64,000 nucleotides of DNA from Symbiodinium natans (lineage: Eukaryota > Sar > Dinophyceae > Suessiales > Symbiodiniaceae), in the NCBI GenBank assembly GCA_905221605.1, contig CAJNDS010001624.1, positions 1 through 64,000 on the forward strand, in the 5' to 3' direction. The notes beneath the pieces are model-generated. The model was not told the DNA's origin. It ran no database searches and worked only from the letters and a program-made list of their open reading frames with translations. Below are positions 1-10,690 of the stretch, in pieces. Numbering within the stretch: position 1 is the first letter of the stretch; each line of letters opens with the position of its first letter. The position numbers and the translations under genes are program-made.

Positions 1-690
1 TGAAATTTATCCCACGAATACAATTTACAGAAACCCCTAAACGTACTCACTTAAGCATTGAAGATGAAAAATTCTATCAATCAATTTATCCCTTTCGTAA
101 CGCCTTATACCACACTTTCGCAGATACTAAAAAAAGAAATATGAAATATTCACCATTAAAAGAAGACAAAGATTTATAGATTACCCCCAATCAAATAATC
201 AGAAATTAAAGAATAACCCACACAAATCCTTCAAAGAAATCAATTCGTAGAATATAAAAGATCATGTCTCAAGTCAATAAAAAACTAAAGAATAATTCTA
301 ATATCAAACCGAAAGTGCCCAATTACAAATTTGAAATGAATAAATTCCATCGAATCCTCATCTCCCAATCCTTATCCCATATCCCAAATTCTAAATCCAT
401 AAATCTAAATAATAAAAATACATATAATAGAACGAAATCAAAATTATTAATTTAAGATTTATCCGAATAATAAGCCTTCGATTTTCAAAAATGAAAAGGA
501 GAACAAAAGAATGCAAAATAATATTTAAGAATCCAACAACGATCACATTCTAGCAATACAAATTTTTTGAGACCATTATTAAGAGCCTCATCCATAATTT
601 TTCCTCAAAATCACAATTTATTTACAATCAGAAGAATTGGATAGTTTCATGCAAAATATTCGTAAAATATCTCGACTGATTTTTTAAGAA
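1..690 (+). other. AT-rich island with a partial open frame
   Basis: This block is far richer in AT than its surroundings and has no telomere-type repeats. In the frame beginning at base 3 it is open for 58 codons to a TAG at 177-179 (reads KFIPRIQFTETPKRTHLSIE and so on). The same frame then holds the reading that starts at 264. If TAA and TAG are read as glutamine, the frame is open from 3 to a TGA at 493. I do not recognise the protein. It may be a foreign, organellar or ciliate-type fragment, or chance in AT-rich DNA. Confidence 0.3.
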
Positions 691-839
691 AAATCCATCC
701 GTGGCAGGTCTGCTGCCACGCCGTGTAGGTACCCCGAACACGAAAACAACCATGTCAAAAAACTCAAAGCTTAAAAACTGACCTCGCCCTCCAGACTCCT
801 CAAACCTAGCCTTAGGGGGCCCTAGGGAGTAGTGGGGAG

Positions 840-1310
840 TACCCTGAACCCTAAACCCTAAACCCTAAACCCTAAATAAACCCTAGCTGGAAAGGCAACG
901 CGGCTTTCTGCTCTGGCGGGGGCCCATCGTGGCAGACGGGCGGTGCAAATCTTTGTACGTAAACTTTCGACCCGAGGTCCCACATGCTGCGAACTCCTAT
1001 GGCCCGGGATGGTTGGAAGACATTCCGCAATAAGGGCCCCCTTCAGATCTAGGCCTCTTAGGGTTTAAGGTTTAGGTTTAAGGTTGAAATCTCCAAGAGC
1101 TCTGGTCCTAAACCCCTCACTTCTTCGCGGTCTCCCGACTGCGCCCTCCATGGCAATGCTTAAGGTGCCGGTCGTGTCCAAGCCGTACACGCAAGCTTCC
1201 GTTCAGAGAGACGACCATGCTGCATCTGGTGGAGGGTGGAACTTGCTGGGTTTGGGGGGTCGGTAAACCCTAAACCCTAAACCCTAAACCCTAAACTTTA
1301 AACCCTAGGA
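840..1310. repeat. Telomere-type arrays flanking a GC-rich block
   Basis: CCCTAAA-type repeats at about 850-880 and 1265-1307 and a G-rich stretch near 1060-1085 flank GC-rich blocks at 890-1040 and 1090-1260. The first block is open on the plus strand to a TAA at 1031-1033. The second is open on both strands. They resemble the exon blocks elsewhere in the window, but I recognise no motif and assign no gene. Confidence 0.4.
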
Positions 1311-1319
1311 TCCAGGGCT

Positions 1320-3370
1320 AAGAGAGGGTTCTCCGACAGTCATCTACATGACCTTACAAAAGGGTGTTGATGCATCCGAAAGATTGGGCAATTTACCTTC
1401 CTAAGAAAACAGCTTGTAGGTATTCAGGAGGTGCAGAGAAGAGTCTTTTGTTCACTTCATTTGTTTTTATTTCCTTACTTGGGGCCTGGGGGCAAGTTAC
1501 TTACTATAATTCCATTTTTAAATCTTTTCTCTCGCTCTCTCTTTCTTCGATGCTTGGCTACCTCCTTCGTGGATGTAAGCATGGTCTAGCAGACTGCATA
1601 AATTTGAGGGTATCAGAACTGTGCAAACATTGGCTATTCTTTTGGGCAGTTCTCGAGAAGAGTGGCCCCTTTCGGGGTACTCTAAAATCTGAGGCTGTGT
1701 CCGTGTCTTCTCGCAGGACCCCACGACGGATGTGAGAACCCCAATGTAACAGTTCGGTTTACGATGTAAGGGACCCCTAAAATCAATCCCCCAAATAGTC
1801 GGATCCCCAGATAGTAAGGACCCAAAATAAGGTACCCCTATTGTCGTAAACCCCCATATGACCCTCACGGTTGGTGTCCAAAGCCTCAAGCCTGAAACTC
1901 GAAATCCTCCAGCGCCCTCTGTGTCCTCCACTAATTGAAGACTAAGAACCACAATGCAAATGATGATCATTCTGTCGACCTTCTGAGTTTAGGGCTTCGG
2001 CTTTACCCAGACCCCAAAACCCCTAAAAAACGTTCAAGACTTAGGGGGAGTGCGGTGGCCTGGTTCCTGCTGCGTGCTTGCAGAGCTCCGTGTGGATGAA
2101 CGCCGTGTGCCAATGCCTGGTGTAGTGGCAGTCCATCGAAAGCAGCCCTGGCATGTGTTTTTATGTTCAGGTCTCTATTTCAAGGCAAAAACCCTAATCC
2201 CTGTGCCAGGCCCAAGAGCAACCTGAGAATAAGGGTACCCTTTCCTAACCCCAACTAGGAAGAAGGGCCCACGTTGTGTCCTGGGCTATCAAGTCAATGC
2301 CTCGTACGCTCCTTCGCCGGGAACCTGTCAAATTACTACAACAGGCCCGGTCCTGGTGCACCAAAGCCTGCACAAGTACAGTTGACCACATGGCCGATGT
2401 ACGATTAGCCGCTGTTACGGGTGTGTTTATAGGGATAAACAAATACATGCATATACACATGTACATATACACGTACACATAGGGGATCGAACTGAGGAGC
2501 CCTTGTGGATTTCAGATCAACACCCCGAAATCTTACCATAGTTCTGACAAGGGAAATACGTACCAGATTGAAGCCCTTGACGGTATTATGTAGGGTGCTT
2601 GCCCAATTTCCTTAGGGTTTTGTAGTACGAGCATCCCAAAGGTACGCTTACCAAGATTTATACGGACGTCTGCATACACACTAACTAAACCCTGCTTCCG
2701 AAAGGTTGTTTCAGAGAGAAGGCCCGTATTGCCCCCTTTTGTGAAGGTTTAGGTTTTCTGATAGTTCCCCTTAAACCAAAAGGGGCGCCCTTCTTGTTCC
2801 TAGGTTACTCCTGGATGCTAAAAGCCTGAAGGGCTTCACCACAGAGCTCTCAGAAGATTTCGGGTTTCGGAAGTTTTCAGTGCCACCTTTCCCCCACACT
2901 TACACCTTAGTTAATCATGCAGTTCGTTCCGCGAGCAGGGCAGGAAACCCTGTGAACCATTGTGGGCCCTGCGCCCGAAGCACCGGCCCCTCATATAACT
3001 CCCACAAACAGTACCCAAGAACCCAGTACCCCAAAGGAACGGGGTAATTAACATCAGAACCCTAAATCCTGCCCCCAAGTACCCATGACAACACGAAGAA
3101 TGGCCAGATGCATGTTGACAGGAACAATGAGCTCCATATCCAAAACCATGAAAAACCAGGATCCTCAAAAACTGCAGCCGGAATATTTCTTTACACTAGT
3201 GGCTGGTTGCCGCCTTTCAGCGTCAACTAAAGATGTTCAGGTAGCGAGAATTTCAGGAATTCGGGGGCTGGGGCTTTAGGTTTTACGTAGATGTCTGGGC
3301 AGCATAAAACAGATGCTCCCCGGGCCTCCTCTCCCTTGCCCTCCGCCTTCCCCCCCCCCCTCCCCCCTGC
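1320..3370. other. Unassigned mosaic, no supported gene
   Basis: This stretch has few telomere-type repeats. It holds degenerate foldback-element sequence near 1770-1860 (GGGTACC and GGTCCCC motifs as in the 17.5 kb element) and several overlapping open frames on both strands (for example 1364-1735 plus and 1518-1970 minus). None has a recognisable motif. A short block at 2040-2170 is open on the minus strand. I see no other feature. Confidence 0.3.
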
Positions 3371-3378
3371 CCCGCCTC

Positions 3379-4395
3379 CCCTAAACCCTAAACCCTAAAC
3401 CCTCAATCAACCCTTACCGTAAACCCTCTGCCTGCCCCCCGCCCCCCGCTCCAGGCCGTTGCAAGCCCCTATCCCGCCACCTAAGCCCTCAACCCTACTC
3501 CCCAAACTTAGGCCACTACATTGGTGCATCAGAAGCATACCCTAAGCCCCGCCCCCCATTACCCATAACAACACGAAGCCAGACGCATGCCGACAAGATA
3601 AAAGGAGCTCCCTTTCCAAAACTTAAAACCACCCTAAACCCTAAACCCTAAACCCTAAACCCCAAACCCCAAACCCCAAACCAGGGTCCTCAAAAACCAA
3701 CCGCTGCCTCTGCAGGAAAACCAGCGGAGGTGGCTACCTGGCACATGCACAGCTCAAGGGCTTTGTTGGCTTTCCTCGCCTAAACGGGTCTGGGGTTTTC
3801 CGGTCATCCTAAACCCTAAACCCTAAACCCTAAACTCTAAGTCTGTATATCAGGTCCCGTATGACACCAGAGGGCGGCCTTGATACGCTTAGTGTCTGCC
3901 AGGCCAGAACGACCGCACCTGGTTCTCTGTTTAGGGTTTAGGGTTTAGGGCTATGATAATTCTACTCATGATTCTGGTTCAAGGTTTAGGGTTTTGGGAT
4001 ATTCTCGTTTCTCGTGGTTCCTATTGCTATTACGTAAATTGTCTTTGTTCTGCTTGCTCTGGTATTCTTTGCCATTATCAGTATGATTCGTTTTTACCAG
4101 TACCCATATATGTAAATGGGCAATAGTGTCCTGCTTTTGCTTCGTATTCCAAGCAGTAGTTACACTAACTACGGTTGCAGTACGCTAGACCCCAGGTGCT
4201 TTTTTCGGGTCAGTCGAGGAAATCAACTTAGGGTTTAGGGTTTAGGGTTTAAGGTTTAGGGTGACCCTCTAGGGATACACACAAACCGGAAACGGTCTCC
4301 GGACCCAGGTTGGGAAAGCGCTTGGCCCGCTGAACCGCACCCAATCAAAGAAACTTGAAATCCACGTGGTTTAGGGTTTAGGGTTTAGGGTGATT
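3379..4395. repeat. Telomere-type arrays with exon-like blocks between
   Basis: C-rich arrays lie at about 3379-3405, 3633-3690 and 3808-3838, and G-rich arrays at 3933-3955, 4209-4262 and 4372-4392. The block at 3843-3932 is flanked by a C array on the left and a G array on the right, and on the minus strand reads CGRSGLADTKRIKAALWCHT after a CAG acceptor-like site. The blocks at 3695-3805 and 4265-4370 are also open. No protein family is recognised. Confidence 0.4.
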
Positions 4396-4619
4396 AGGGT
4401 ACTTCCAACCCCCCCCTAAGTGCCTTTTTAAGGGATATTGCATGTTTTGGTTAGGCCCTCGGAAGCCGAGATTTCAGGCGCACCTGCTGCCGGGACGGGG
4501 GCCATGATTGACGACCACCTGTGCAGGGAGTACTCTAAACCCCAAACCGTTGGAGTTTAGGGTATCGGGGGTTAAGATTTAGGGTCGTCTCCATAGGACT
4601 TAAAATAAACCAAGTAATA

Positions 4620-4705
4620 ATAATTAAATCAATAAATATAAATACAAATAAAAACATAAATACAAATAAAAACATAAATATAAATATAAATAAATATAAA
4701 TATAA

Positions 4706-4765
<60 letters not shown>

Positions 4766-4849
4766 TGCATACACACGCCGCTAAATGTGTATACAGATAC
4801 ACACACACACACATACACACATACATACGGACATACACACATACATATG

Positions 4850-4883
<34 letters not shown>

Positions 4884-4890
4884 ATGTATG
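4620..4890. repeat. AT/TAAATA and CA microsatellite
   Basis: The stretch starts as (TAAATA)n, grades into (AT)n, and continues as CACA and ATAC repeats after 4795. The Tyr/Ile-rich open frames on both strands here are translation of the simple repeat and are not genes. Confidence 0.9.
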
Positions 4891-5039
4891 TAGAAGTACG
4901 ATATTTCCTAGGAAAAAGGAATCCCAGAGTTTGGGTGCCCAGAAAGGGCCCGCCGTTCAACAAAAACTGTGCAGAGGTCTGCCCAGACCTTATTGTTGAG
5001 CCCCGGACAAGGTCAATTGTTTGGGTTTAGGGTTTAGGG

Positions 5040-5480
5040 GTTAGGGTTTTATTTCATTTTGATTATCATTTCGTCTCGTAGTCGCGTGATTTCAAATAAG
5101 TCGGGGGAATCTACGGGGAGATTTCGATTTGACCGAAAAAATATGAATATATAATTATTCTAATCGAATCTCAAAGAGAGAATTGCATATGAGAAACGGT
5201 TTCTATAGAATCCCAATGACGAATAGAGATTTATGTTCGGCAATATCCAAAAGAAAATACTTTGATAAATTTCTTATATTTCAATATCCAAGATCTCAGA
5301 AGACCCCAACATATCAATACGAATCCATAAATTCGCTTCCATATATTCAAATCCCACCACCACCCCGAATTAGAAAATAATTTGGAGGCTCGTATCACGA
5401 TCACAAATAAAATGAGATCCTATAAAATCGTTACGGGCCCAACTCAAGAAATTGTATAGGGTTTGGGTCCCAATAAGTTT
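5040..5480 (+). other. Second AT-rich island with an open frame
   Basis: AT-rich sequence like that at 1-690 follows directly after a TTTAGGG array. The plus frame after the TGA at 5144-5146 is open to a TAA at 5378-5380 (reads MRNGFYRIPMTNRDLCSAIS from 5189). It stays open for about 40 more codons if TAA is read as glutamine, ending at a TGA near 5500. The product is not recognised. Either a foreign fragment or chance openness in AT-rich DNA would explain it. Confidence 0.25.
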
Positions 5481-5529
5481 TGAACGAAAGTTCTGAACGA
5501 ACCGTTTGAGTTTTTGGAACTAGGTTTTC

Positions 5530-6105
5530 ATTTTTGAAGGGAGTGGGGAGGGGGGGAGGAGGAGGGGGGGGGGAAGGGCGGGGGAGAGGATGGGGGGAGA
5601 GTCGGGAGGCGGTGGGGGGAGGGGGATGGACCATTTCTAAGCCTTCCCGGACTATTTCCCGGACCATTTCTGAGCCTCTTTGGCCTTCTCCCGGACCATT
5701 TCTGAGCTTGTTGGGGCTTCTCCCGGACCAAACATGAGGTTTTTGGACCATTTCTGAACCTGTTTGGAGCTTCTCGCGGACCAGGGAGAGTTGGCGGGAG
5801 ATCTTGGGTGAGATCTGGGTGGGGGGGGATCTGGGCGGAGATCTGGGGGGAGATCTGGGAGATTTGGGAAGAGATGTGGGGGAGATCTTGGGGGGAGATG
5901 TGGTGGATGTGGGGGGAGATCTGGGAGGGGGATTGGGAGATGTGGGCTGGGGGGAGATCTGGGGTGAGATCTGGAGGGAGATCTGTTGAAATAGCTCTGG
6001 CAGGAGATCTTGGGGGGGGGGGGGGGGGGGGATGAGGAGGGGATGAGAGGACGGGATGAGAGGAGGGGATGAGAGGTGGATGTGGAGGGGGGGAGGGGAG
6101 AGGTT
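5530..6105. repeat. Purine-rich low-complexity repeats
   Basis: G-runs are followed at 5640-5790 by about four degenerate units containing CCGGACCATTTCTGAGC, then at 5800-6010 by many copies of GGGGGAGATCTGGG-like units. A run of about 20 G lies near 6011-6032. Open frames here on both strands are repeat translations. Confidence 0.8.
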
Positions 6106-6108
6106 TAA

Positions 6109-6262
6109 GTAAATAGAGCATTTGGCCTCAGAAGTGTTTTGGATTAATTTACTTAAACTCAGCTTGTCAGCTGTTCAGACAAATAGTAAATTGAGCATTT
6201 GGCCTCAGAAGTGTTTTGGATTAATTTACTTAAACTCAGCTTGTCAGCTGTTCAGACAAATA
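6109..6262. repeat. 77-bp tandem duplication
   Basis: Two nearly identical 77-bp units lie head to tail. The segment GCATTTGGCCTCAGAAGTG begins at 6118 and again at 6195. They differ mainly by AAATAG versus AAATTG at the start. The high identity suggests a recent duplication. Confidence 0.9.
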
Positions 6263-7728
6263 ACTTGAAACTTCAGAATGAGACCACATACAATTTCAAT
6301 TTATTTTGTCTTGAGGGTTTAGGGTCTAGGGTTTGGGGCTTGGGGTCTGGGGTTTGGGGTTTAGGGTGGGGGTCAGGATGTCAAGCTCTAGGCGCGGCGC
6401 CCATCTCAAACCCTTGGCTTTGTCTGCCGGGGCCGCAGTTGAGGGTTTAAGGTTTAGGATTCAACCCCCTAAACCTATTACGATTACTAAGCCCTAAACC
6501 CTACAAGCCTCCTGTCTGGGGGAGGCCCTAAACCCTACACCCGAAACCCTAAACCCTAAACCCTAAACCGTGAGGTGGGGTGGTCAGTGGGCCCAACATT
6601 GCTGCGCTGGGGGCCTCTAGATTGGGAGCTCTGCGGCCGGTGGAGTGACAGAACTCACGATACCTCGGGGGCACAACGAAGGAGTGCAGAGCGGATGCAG
6701 GGTGGAGGTGGGGCTCAGGGTTTAGGGCTTAGGGGTTTTAGGGAGTAGGGTTCAGGGCGATTTTTGTTACTTTCATCATTGCTACGGTTGAAAAGTGGTC
6801 TTCGGGGGGTGAGAAAGCTTAAAGGCTGTGAGCTTTCAGCGCGGCCCGTGCTTAAGCCCTGCATGCTGGGTCCGAGTCTGAGAACACAAAAGCCAAAGGC
6901 CGAAGATGTTGGTGATTTTTTTAGGGTTTGGGATACAAGGGTTTTGGGTGTAGGCATTTGTTTCATGTTTGGGGCGTAGGATTGTATCTGAACACCACAG
7001 AGGCATGATGCTCGTACAAAGCTATAACAGGGCCCTTTCTATCCAAAAGAGCCACAGGAACCGGAGAGACATCATAGAATTCGTGTGCAAAGGTGGACAC
7101 TTGTGTGCACGCTGCACAGGAACCGACTCATCAGTGTCAGCAATGGAACAGAGGCAGAACTTAATGAAACAAAGCGTTCCAACGGCATCACTGCATCCTC
7201 TCCGCTACGGCGGTAGTGCAGGGACGTGAGCTCTGAGATCGTTCAAGGGTGGGATGTTGCCCCTTATACGAACAGCTCCTTAATAGGGATTATAGCAGGG
7301 AACAACCCAACATATGGGGGGTTGGGTCCCCATCCCTTGATTGGTACTACTTCCTATACTCTGGGGCTCCCAACATACAGCCCACAAGAAGGGACCCTAA
7401 TGAGAACAACGCCCGTAGGACGCGCCATGGGCAGTGGAATCAACTAAGACTCGACTGAACCTGAGCAGATGATGAGGCACTGACTTGCTGACCTTTCACA
7501 TATCAAAGCGCAAGCTCCACCCCAAACCTCTTTGACCCTTTGAGACAAGATCCCAACACTAAAAACCCTTTTAATCGAAGGCATGCCGAAGCAGGCAGGA
7601 GTAGTTGCAGCAGCCCAGCTTTGATGCACAAAATCCAAGACAACTACCAACACAAGTTACAAAAACACTGCTCACTTGGAGCCATTCTAGTTGAACAGGC
7701 CACAGTCTGAGCACCCTAAACCCTAAAC
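6263..7728. other. Unassigned mosaic with scattered telomere-type repeats
   Basis: Short G-type repeats lie near 6310-6370 and C-type repeats near 6500-6570. The rest is GC-rich sequence with open frames on both strands (for example 6969-7229 and 7226-7447 plus). I recognise no domain. A partial foldback element lies at 7249-7302. Confidence 0.3.
7249..7302. mobile_element. Partial copy of 100-bp foldback element (family 1)
   Basis: The sequence GGGATGTTGCCCCTTATAC followed by AACAGCTCCTTAATAGGGAT matches the left half of the element seen complete at 18.8, 24.0, 46.9 and 49.2 kb. The right arm is missing. Confidence 0.6.
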
Positions 7729-7785
7729 GTGCATTTCAGGATGCTGGTTGTGAACATCAGTCAGCAGCTCCTCAACGAGTCTCAC
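7729..7785 (-). CDS. Probable 3' exon of the KH-domain gene
   Basis: On the minus strand an AG acceptor at the end of CACCTTGAG is followed by 19 codons reading VRLVEELLTDVHNQHPEMH. The apparent donor is the first GTTTAG of a telomere-type array, and reading through gives an immediate TAG. The LVEELL pattern resembles the helix that follows KH domains of this type. A linking exon (possibly near 8238-8280) is needed to fit the reading phase. Confidence 0.45.
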
Positions 7786-9193
7786 CTCAAGGTGACAGCG
7801 GAACCTCCAAAATGTTCACCTTCAACTAGGTCTAGGGTTTAGGGTTTAGGGCTTAGGGTTCAGGGTTTAGGGTTCCCACAAGTTTTGGGCCCCAGAAGCA
7901 AAACCTATCCCCGGCAATAAACAACAAAAACTACACACAATCATCGTACATATAGACCGAACGGTGGACAGATAGAAAGGAGGGTTCAGCACACCTCTAG
8001 GGCCCAGGGTTGATAACCCGGGAGCTCCCAGTCGCTCTGCTGGTGCTGGTGCTGCTGCTGGCAAACCCTAGACCCTAAAACAGTGCAGCTGAGTTTCCGC
8101 CTCTTGGTGTCCTGAAGAGTGGACAGAGAGAAACACACTAAACCCTAAACCCCAAACCCTGAACCCTGAACCCTGAACCCTAAACCCTAAACCCTAAACA
8201 CTAAACCCTAAACCCTTGTAAAGGGGCAGAGCTGAGGGACTGTCAACAGGATGGACCATGAATAGGACTCAGGGTTCCGCGCTGCAGTGACAAGGCTGGA
8301 AGCCCGGGGATTGATGCCCTAAACCCTAAACCCTAAACCCTAAACCCGAAACCCGAAACCCGAAACCCCGCTAAAATGAATGCGTGGGTGCGTCTGAGTG
8401 GCCCAGTGTCTAGGAGTCTGGGGTTCCGACCGTACATGCGTTCTAGGGTTTAGGGTTTAGGGCTTAGGGTTTCGGGTTTAGGGTTCGGGTTTAGGATCGT
8501 AACCTGAAGAGCTCCGAGTTGTCGGATCTTCTCCCGGACTCTCTGCACAGATCCTTTCGCAGAGCCTTTCTATTGGACCCAAGCCTGCCCTACAGAAGTT
8601 GGAAACCTAGGCTTTGGGGTTAGGGCCCCAACCCCAACCCCAGAATCCTACACCTTCAAGCCTTAAAACCCCTGAACCCTTAACCCCCAAACCCTTAAAA
8701 CCCTCAGGCCCTAAACCCCTGAAACCCTAAACCCTACACCCCCTCAAACCCTCAAGCCCTAAACCCTGAACCCTAAACCCCCAACTTGCCTGCATCTTCA
8801 GTGCTGCTCACGCACAGCATCAGCGGGTCGGAAGAAACCCGGCGCTCGGGCCCCTCCTGGCCACGATAGCATTCATACGTTTGTGGGTTCAAAAGGGTTT
8901 AGGGGCCACTCGACCCTCACCTAACCCACACCGTAAACCCCAAACCCTCAAACCCAGCCCCAAACACCCCCCCTGCCCCGCAATAAAAACACAAAAAACA
9001 AAACTAACCCTAAACCCTAAACCCTAAACCCCAAACCCTCCAGCCCCAAAAGCCCCTGCCTTGAAGCCAGAGCCGCGCCCACGGAGTCGCAGCTTGGCCC
9101 CCGTCTGCTTGGCGATGACCTTCCTGCTTGTGCTTGTTGGTTTACGGGGCGGCTAGGTTTAGGGTTTAGGGTTTAGGGTTTAGGGTTTAGGGT

Positions 9194-9238
<45 letters not shown>

Positions 9239-10164
9239 AGGTTGAGGGATAAGGTTTACTTCTACCTACACATGAGGCTTCAAAGTATTCTTTTTTGCAC
9301 GACAACTCCCTTTCAAGGCGGGGCCCTAAACCCTAAACCTAAACCCTAAACCCTAAATCCTAAACCTAAACCCTAAACCCTAAAACAAGCAAAAAGTGAA
9401 AGGAGGCCACACGAGGGCTTCATCCAAGCGGCATGTGATGACCACGCTCTCCGAAAATGCGCTGGCGCACATTAAACTCGGCGTCCTCCGGAGTTCGCGT
9501 TAGGCACATGGTTTAGGGTTTAGGGTGTGCTGCAATATGGCGCAAATGCTGCGGAAGGTTGGGGGGGGGGGCCTAAGCCTTAAGTTTAGGGTTCAGGGTT
9601 CAGGGCCCAATACCCCTCAACTAAAGAACAGATGTTCAAGCCGTTTGAAAGATCCCTATGAACTTTAAGGGTGCTTAGTCGGGGCCAACTGAATCCGAAT
9701 GGGCACGGTGTGCAGTTCTTGTTATACACATGTCGGCGTTGTTAGGGACTATTGCCCTGACCCAAACACCCATGTCTCTGACCCCGATTCGTAATGACTT
9801 AGCAACTGTATTGGTTGGAGGGCACCCTGCCAGTTCTGAGGCATGCTGAGCCGTCACTCTACCCAGTTTTGATGTTTGTGTAAAGGGGTTTCTAAGGGAT
9901 CCGAAACACCCCCCCCCCTCCCGAAAAAAAAACAAACGAACAGTCAGCTGCTTGTCAACTTGTCACCGCTGCAACACCTAAGTCCCTAAGACCTAAACCC
10001 TAAACCCTGAACCCTATACCCTATAACTCAATAACGCTAAACCCTAAACCCTAAACCCTAAACCCCAAACCCCAAACCCTAAACTCTACACCCTAACATC
10101 CCCACACGGCACTGGAAACCGCATCCTGCTCGATGCCGATGAAGAATTGGCACTGCAGCTTCTC
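7729..10164 (-). CDS. Split gene for a KH-domain RNA-binding protein (partial)
   Basis: Five blocks on the minus strand join in frame at matching phases: 10164-10120, 9476-9430, 9123-9060, 8856-8790 and 8584-8504. A sixth at 7785-7729 probably follows. The joined product shows a type I KH domain: a lead-in with FFIGIEQDA, the GxxG loop as FGERGHH, then TGAKLRLRGRGSGF, and a downstream segment SSDPLMLCVSSTEDA. KH domains bind single-stranded RNA or DNA, so a role in RNA processing is likely. Donors are GT at 10120, GC at 9430, 9060 and 8790, and GT at 8504; all acceptors are AG. The introns carry inverted telomere-type arrays. The N-terminal exons, one exon between 8504 and 7785, and the stop codon are not identified. 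The in-frame joins and domain order make the call strong, although exon edges are predictions. Confidence 0.72.
8504..8584 (-). CDS. KH-domain gene exon (C-terminal side)
   Basis: This 81-nt block starts after AGGGCAG and ends before GTTACG. It begins in the phase left by the exon at 8790-8856 and encodes a segment containing GPIERLCERICAESPGED. It has no domain of its own. It is placed by phase and position. Confidence 0.55.
8790..8856 (-). CDS. KH-domain gene exon (end of KH domain)
   Basis: This 67-nt block lies between a CAG acceptor and a GC donor with sequence GCAAGT. It reads EGPERRVSSDPLMLCVSST, which fits the end of a KH domain following the GRGSG segment of the previous exon. Confidence 0.7.
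9060..9123 (-). CDS. KH-domain gene exon (KH core)
   Basis: This 64-nt block lies between the acceptor in CACAAGCAG and a GC donor (GCAGGG). It encodes KVIAKQTGAKLRLRGRGSGF, the variable-loop and third-strand portion of a KH domain. The block is bracketed by CCCTAAA repeats on its lower-coordinate side and TTTAGGG repeats on the other. Confidence 0.75.
9430..9476 (-). CDS. KH-domain gene exon (GxxG loop)
   Basis: This 47-nt block after GACGCCGAG reads FNVRQRIFGERGHHM and ends in the first two bases of a proline codon before a GC donor (GCTTGG). The proline completes across the intron with the first base of the 9123 exon. GERG is the GxxG nucleic-acid-binding loop. Confidence 0.72.
9480..10119. 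other. Intron of KH gene with inverted telomere-type arrays
   Basis: Reading the transcript strand, TTTAGGG-type repeats follow the donor (10095-9985) and CCCTAAA repeats appear near 9525-9510 before the acceptor. The middle has open frames on the minus strand (9675-9935) with no recognised motif. Confidence 0.5.
10120..10164 (-). CDS. KH-domain gene exon (lead-in)
   Basis: This 45-nt block of 15 codons, EKLQCQFFIGIEQDA, lies between ATCTCCCCAG and a GT donor (GTTTCC), phase 0 on both sides. Its acceptor lies within about 20 bp of the end of a family-2 foldback element fragment (10166-10190), so the element may have settled at the intron's 3' end. Confidence 0.65.
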
Positions 10165-10690
10165 CTGGGGAGATTTCGTACTTGAAGGTTCATGGGCAGA
10201 TAATACAGAACTAAATAAACATACATATATATATATATATATATTCTACACTATTAGCAAAATATAATCGAATAGAATATGATACATATTTTGTTCAAAA
10301 TATATTCTAATGCATTCTCATATGTTAAAAATATAAGGCACATAAATAGCCCTATTCCCAGCTTCCCATGAAGACCTTCCAGTCGAGCCTTGAAAGAGCA
10401 CACCCCCTTGAGGGCTTAGGGTTTAGGATTTCGGGTTTAGGGTTATAGGGTTTAGGGGCTTGAGCAGAATGTCGGATTTGTTTAACAACTCTTTGCTCCT
10501 GTCCTCGGGCGACACTTGCAACCTGTCCGGCTCCTGGGAGTTCAGGAAGAGCCCCCTCCCCCCTCCCCTTTAGGGTTTATATAGCGTTTAGGGTTCAGGG
10601 CTGAGGGTTTAGGGTTTAGGGCCCTCCCCCCAATAAAAGACACACCGACTACCACCTGCACGAGGGATTTCTTCCCCCCACATGTAGGGT
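10165..10690. other. AT repeat and telomere-type repeats, no gene seen
   Basis: This stretch contains a fragment of a family-2 foldback element at 10166-10190, an (AT)n tract at 10217-10247 with AT-rich flanks to 10340, and degenerate TTTAGGG repeats at 10410-10460 and 10570-10620. No coding block is supported. Confidence 0.4.

Noticed and set aside
5431-6121. Pro-rich 197-codon minus ORF and overlapping frames
   Set aside because: They translate the purine-rich GGGGAGATCT repeats.
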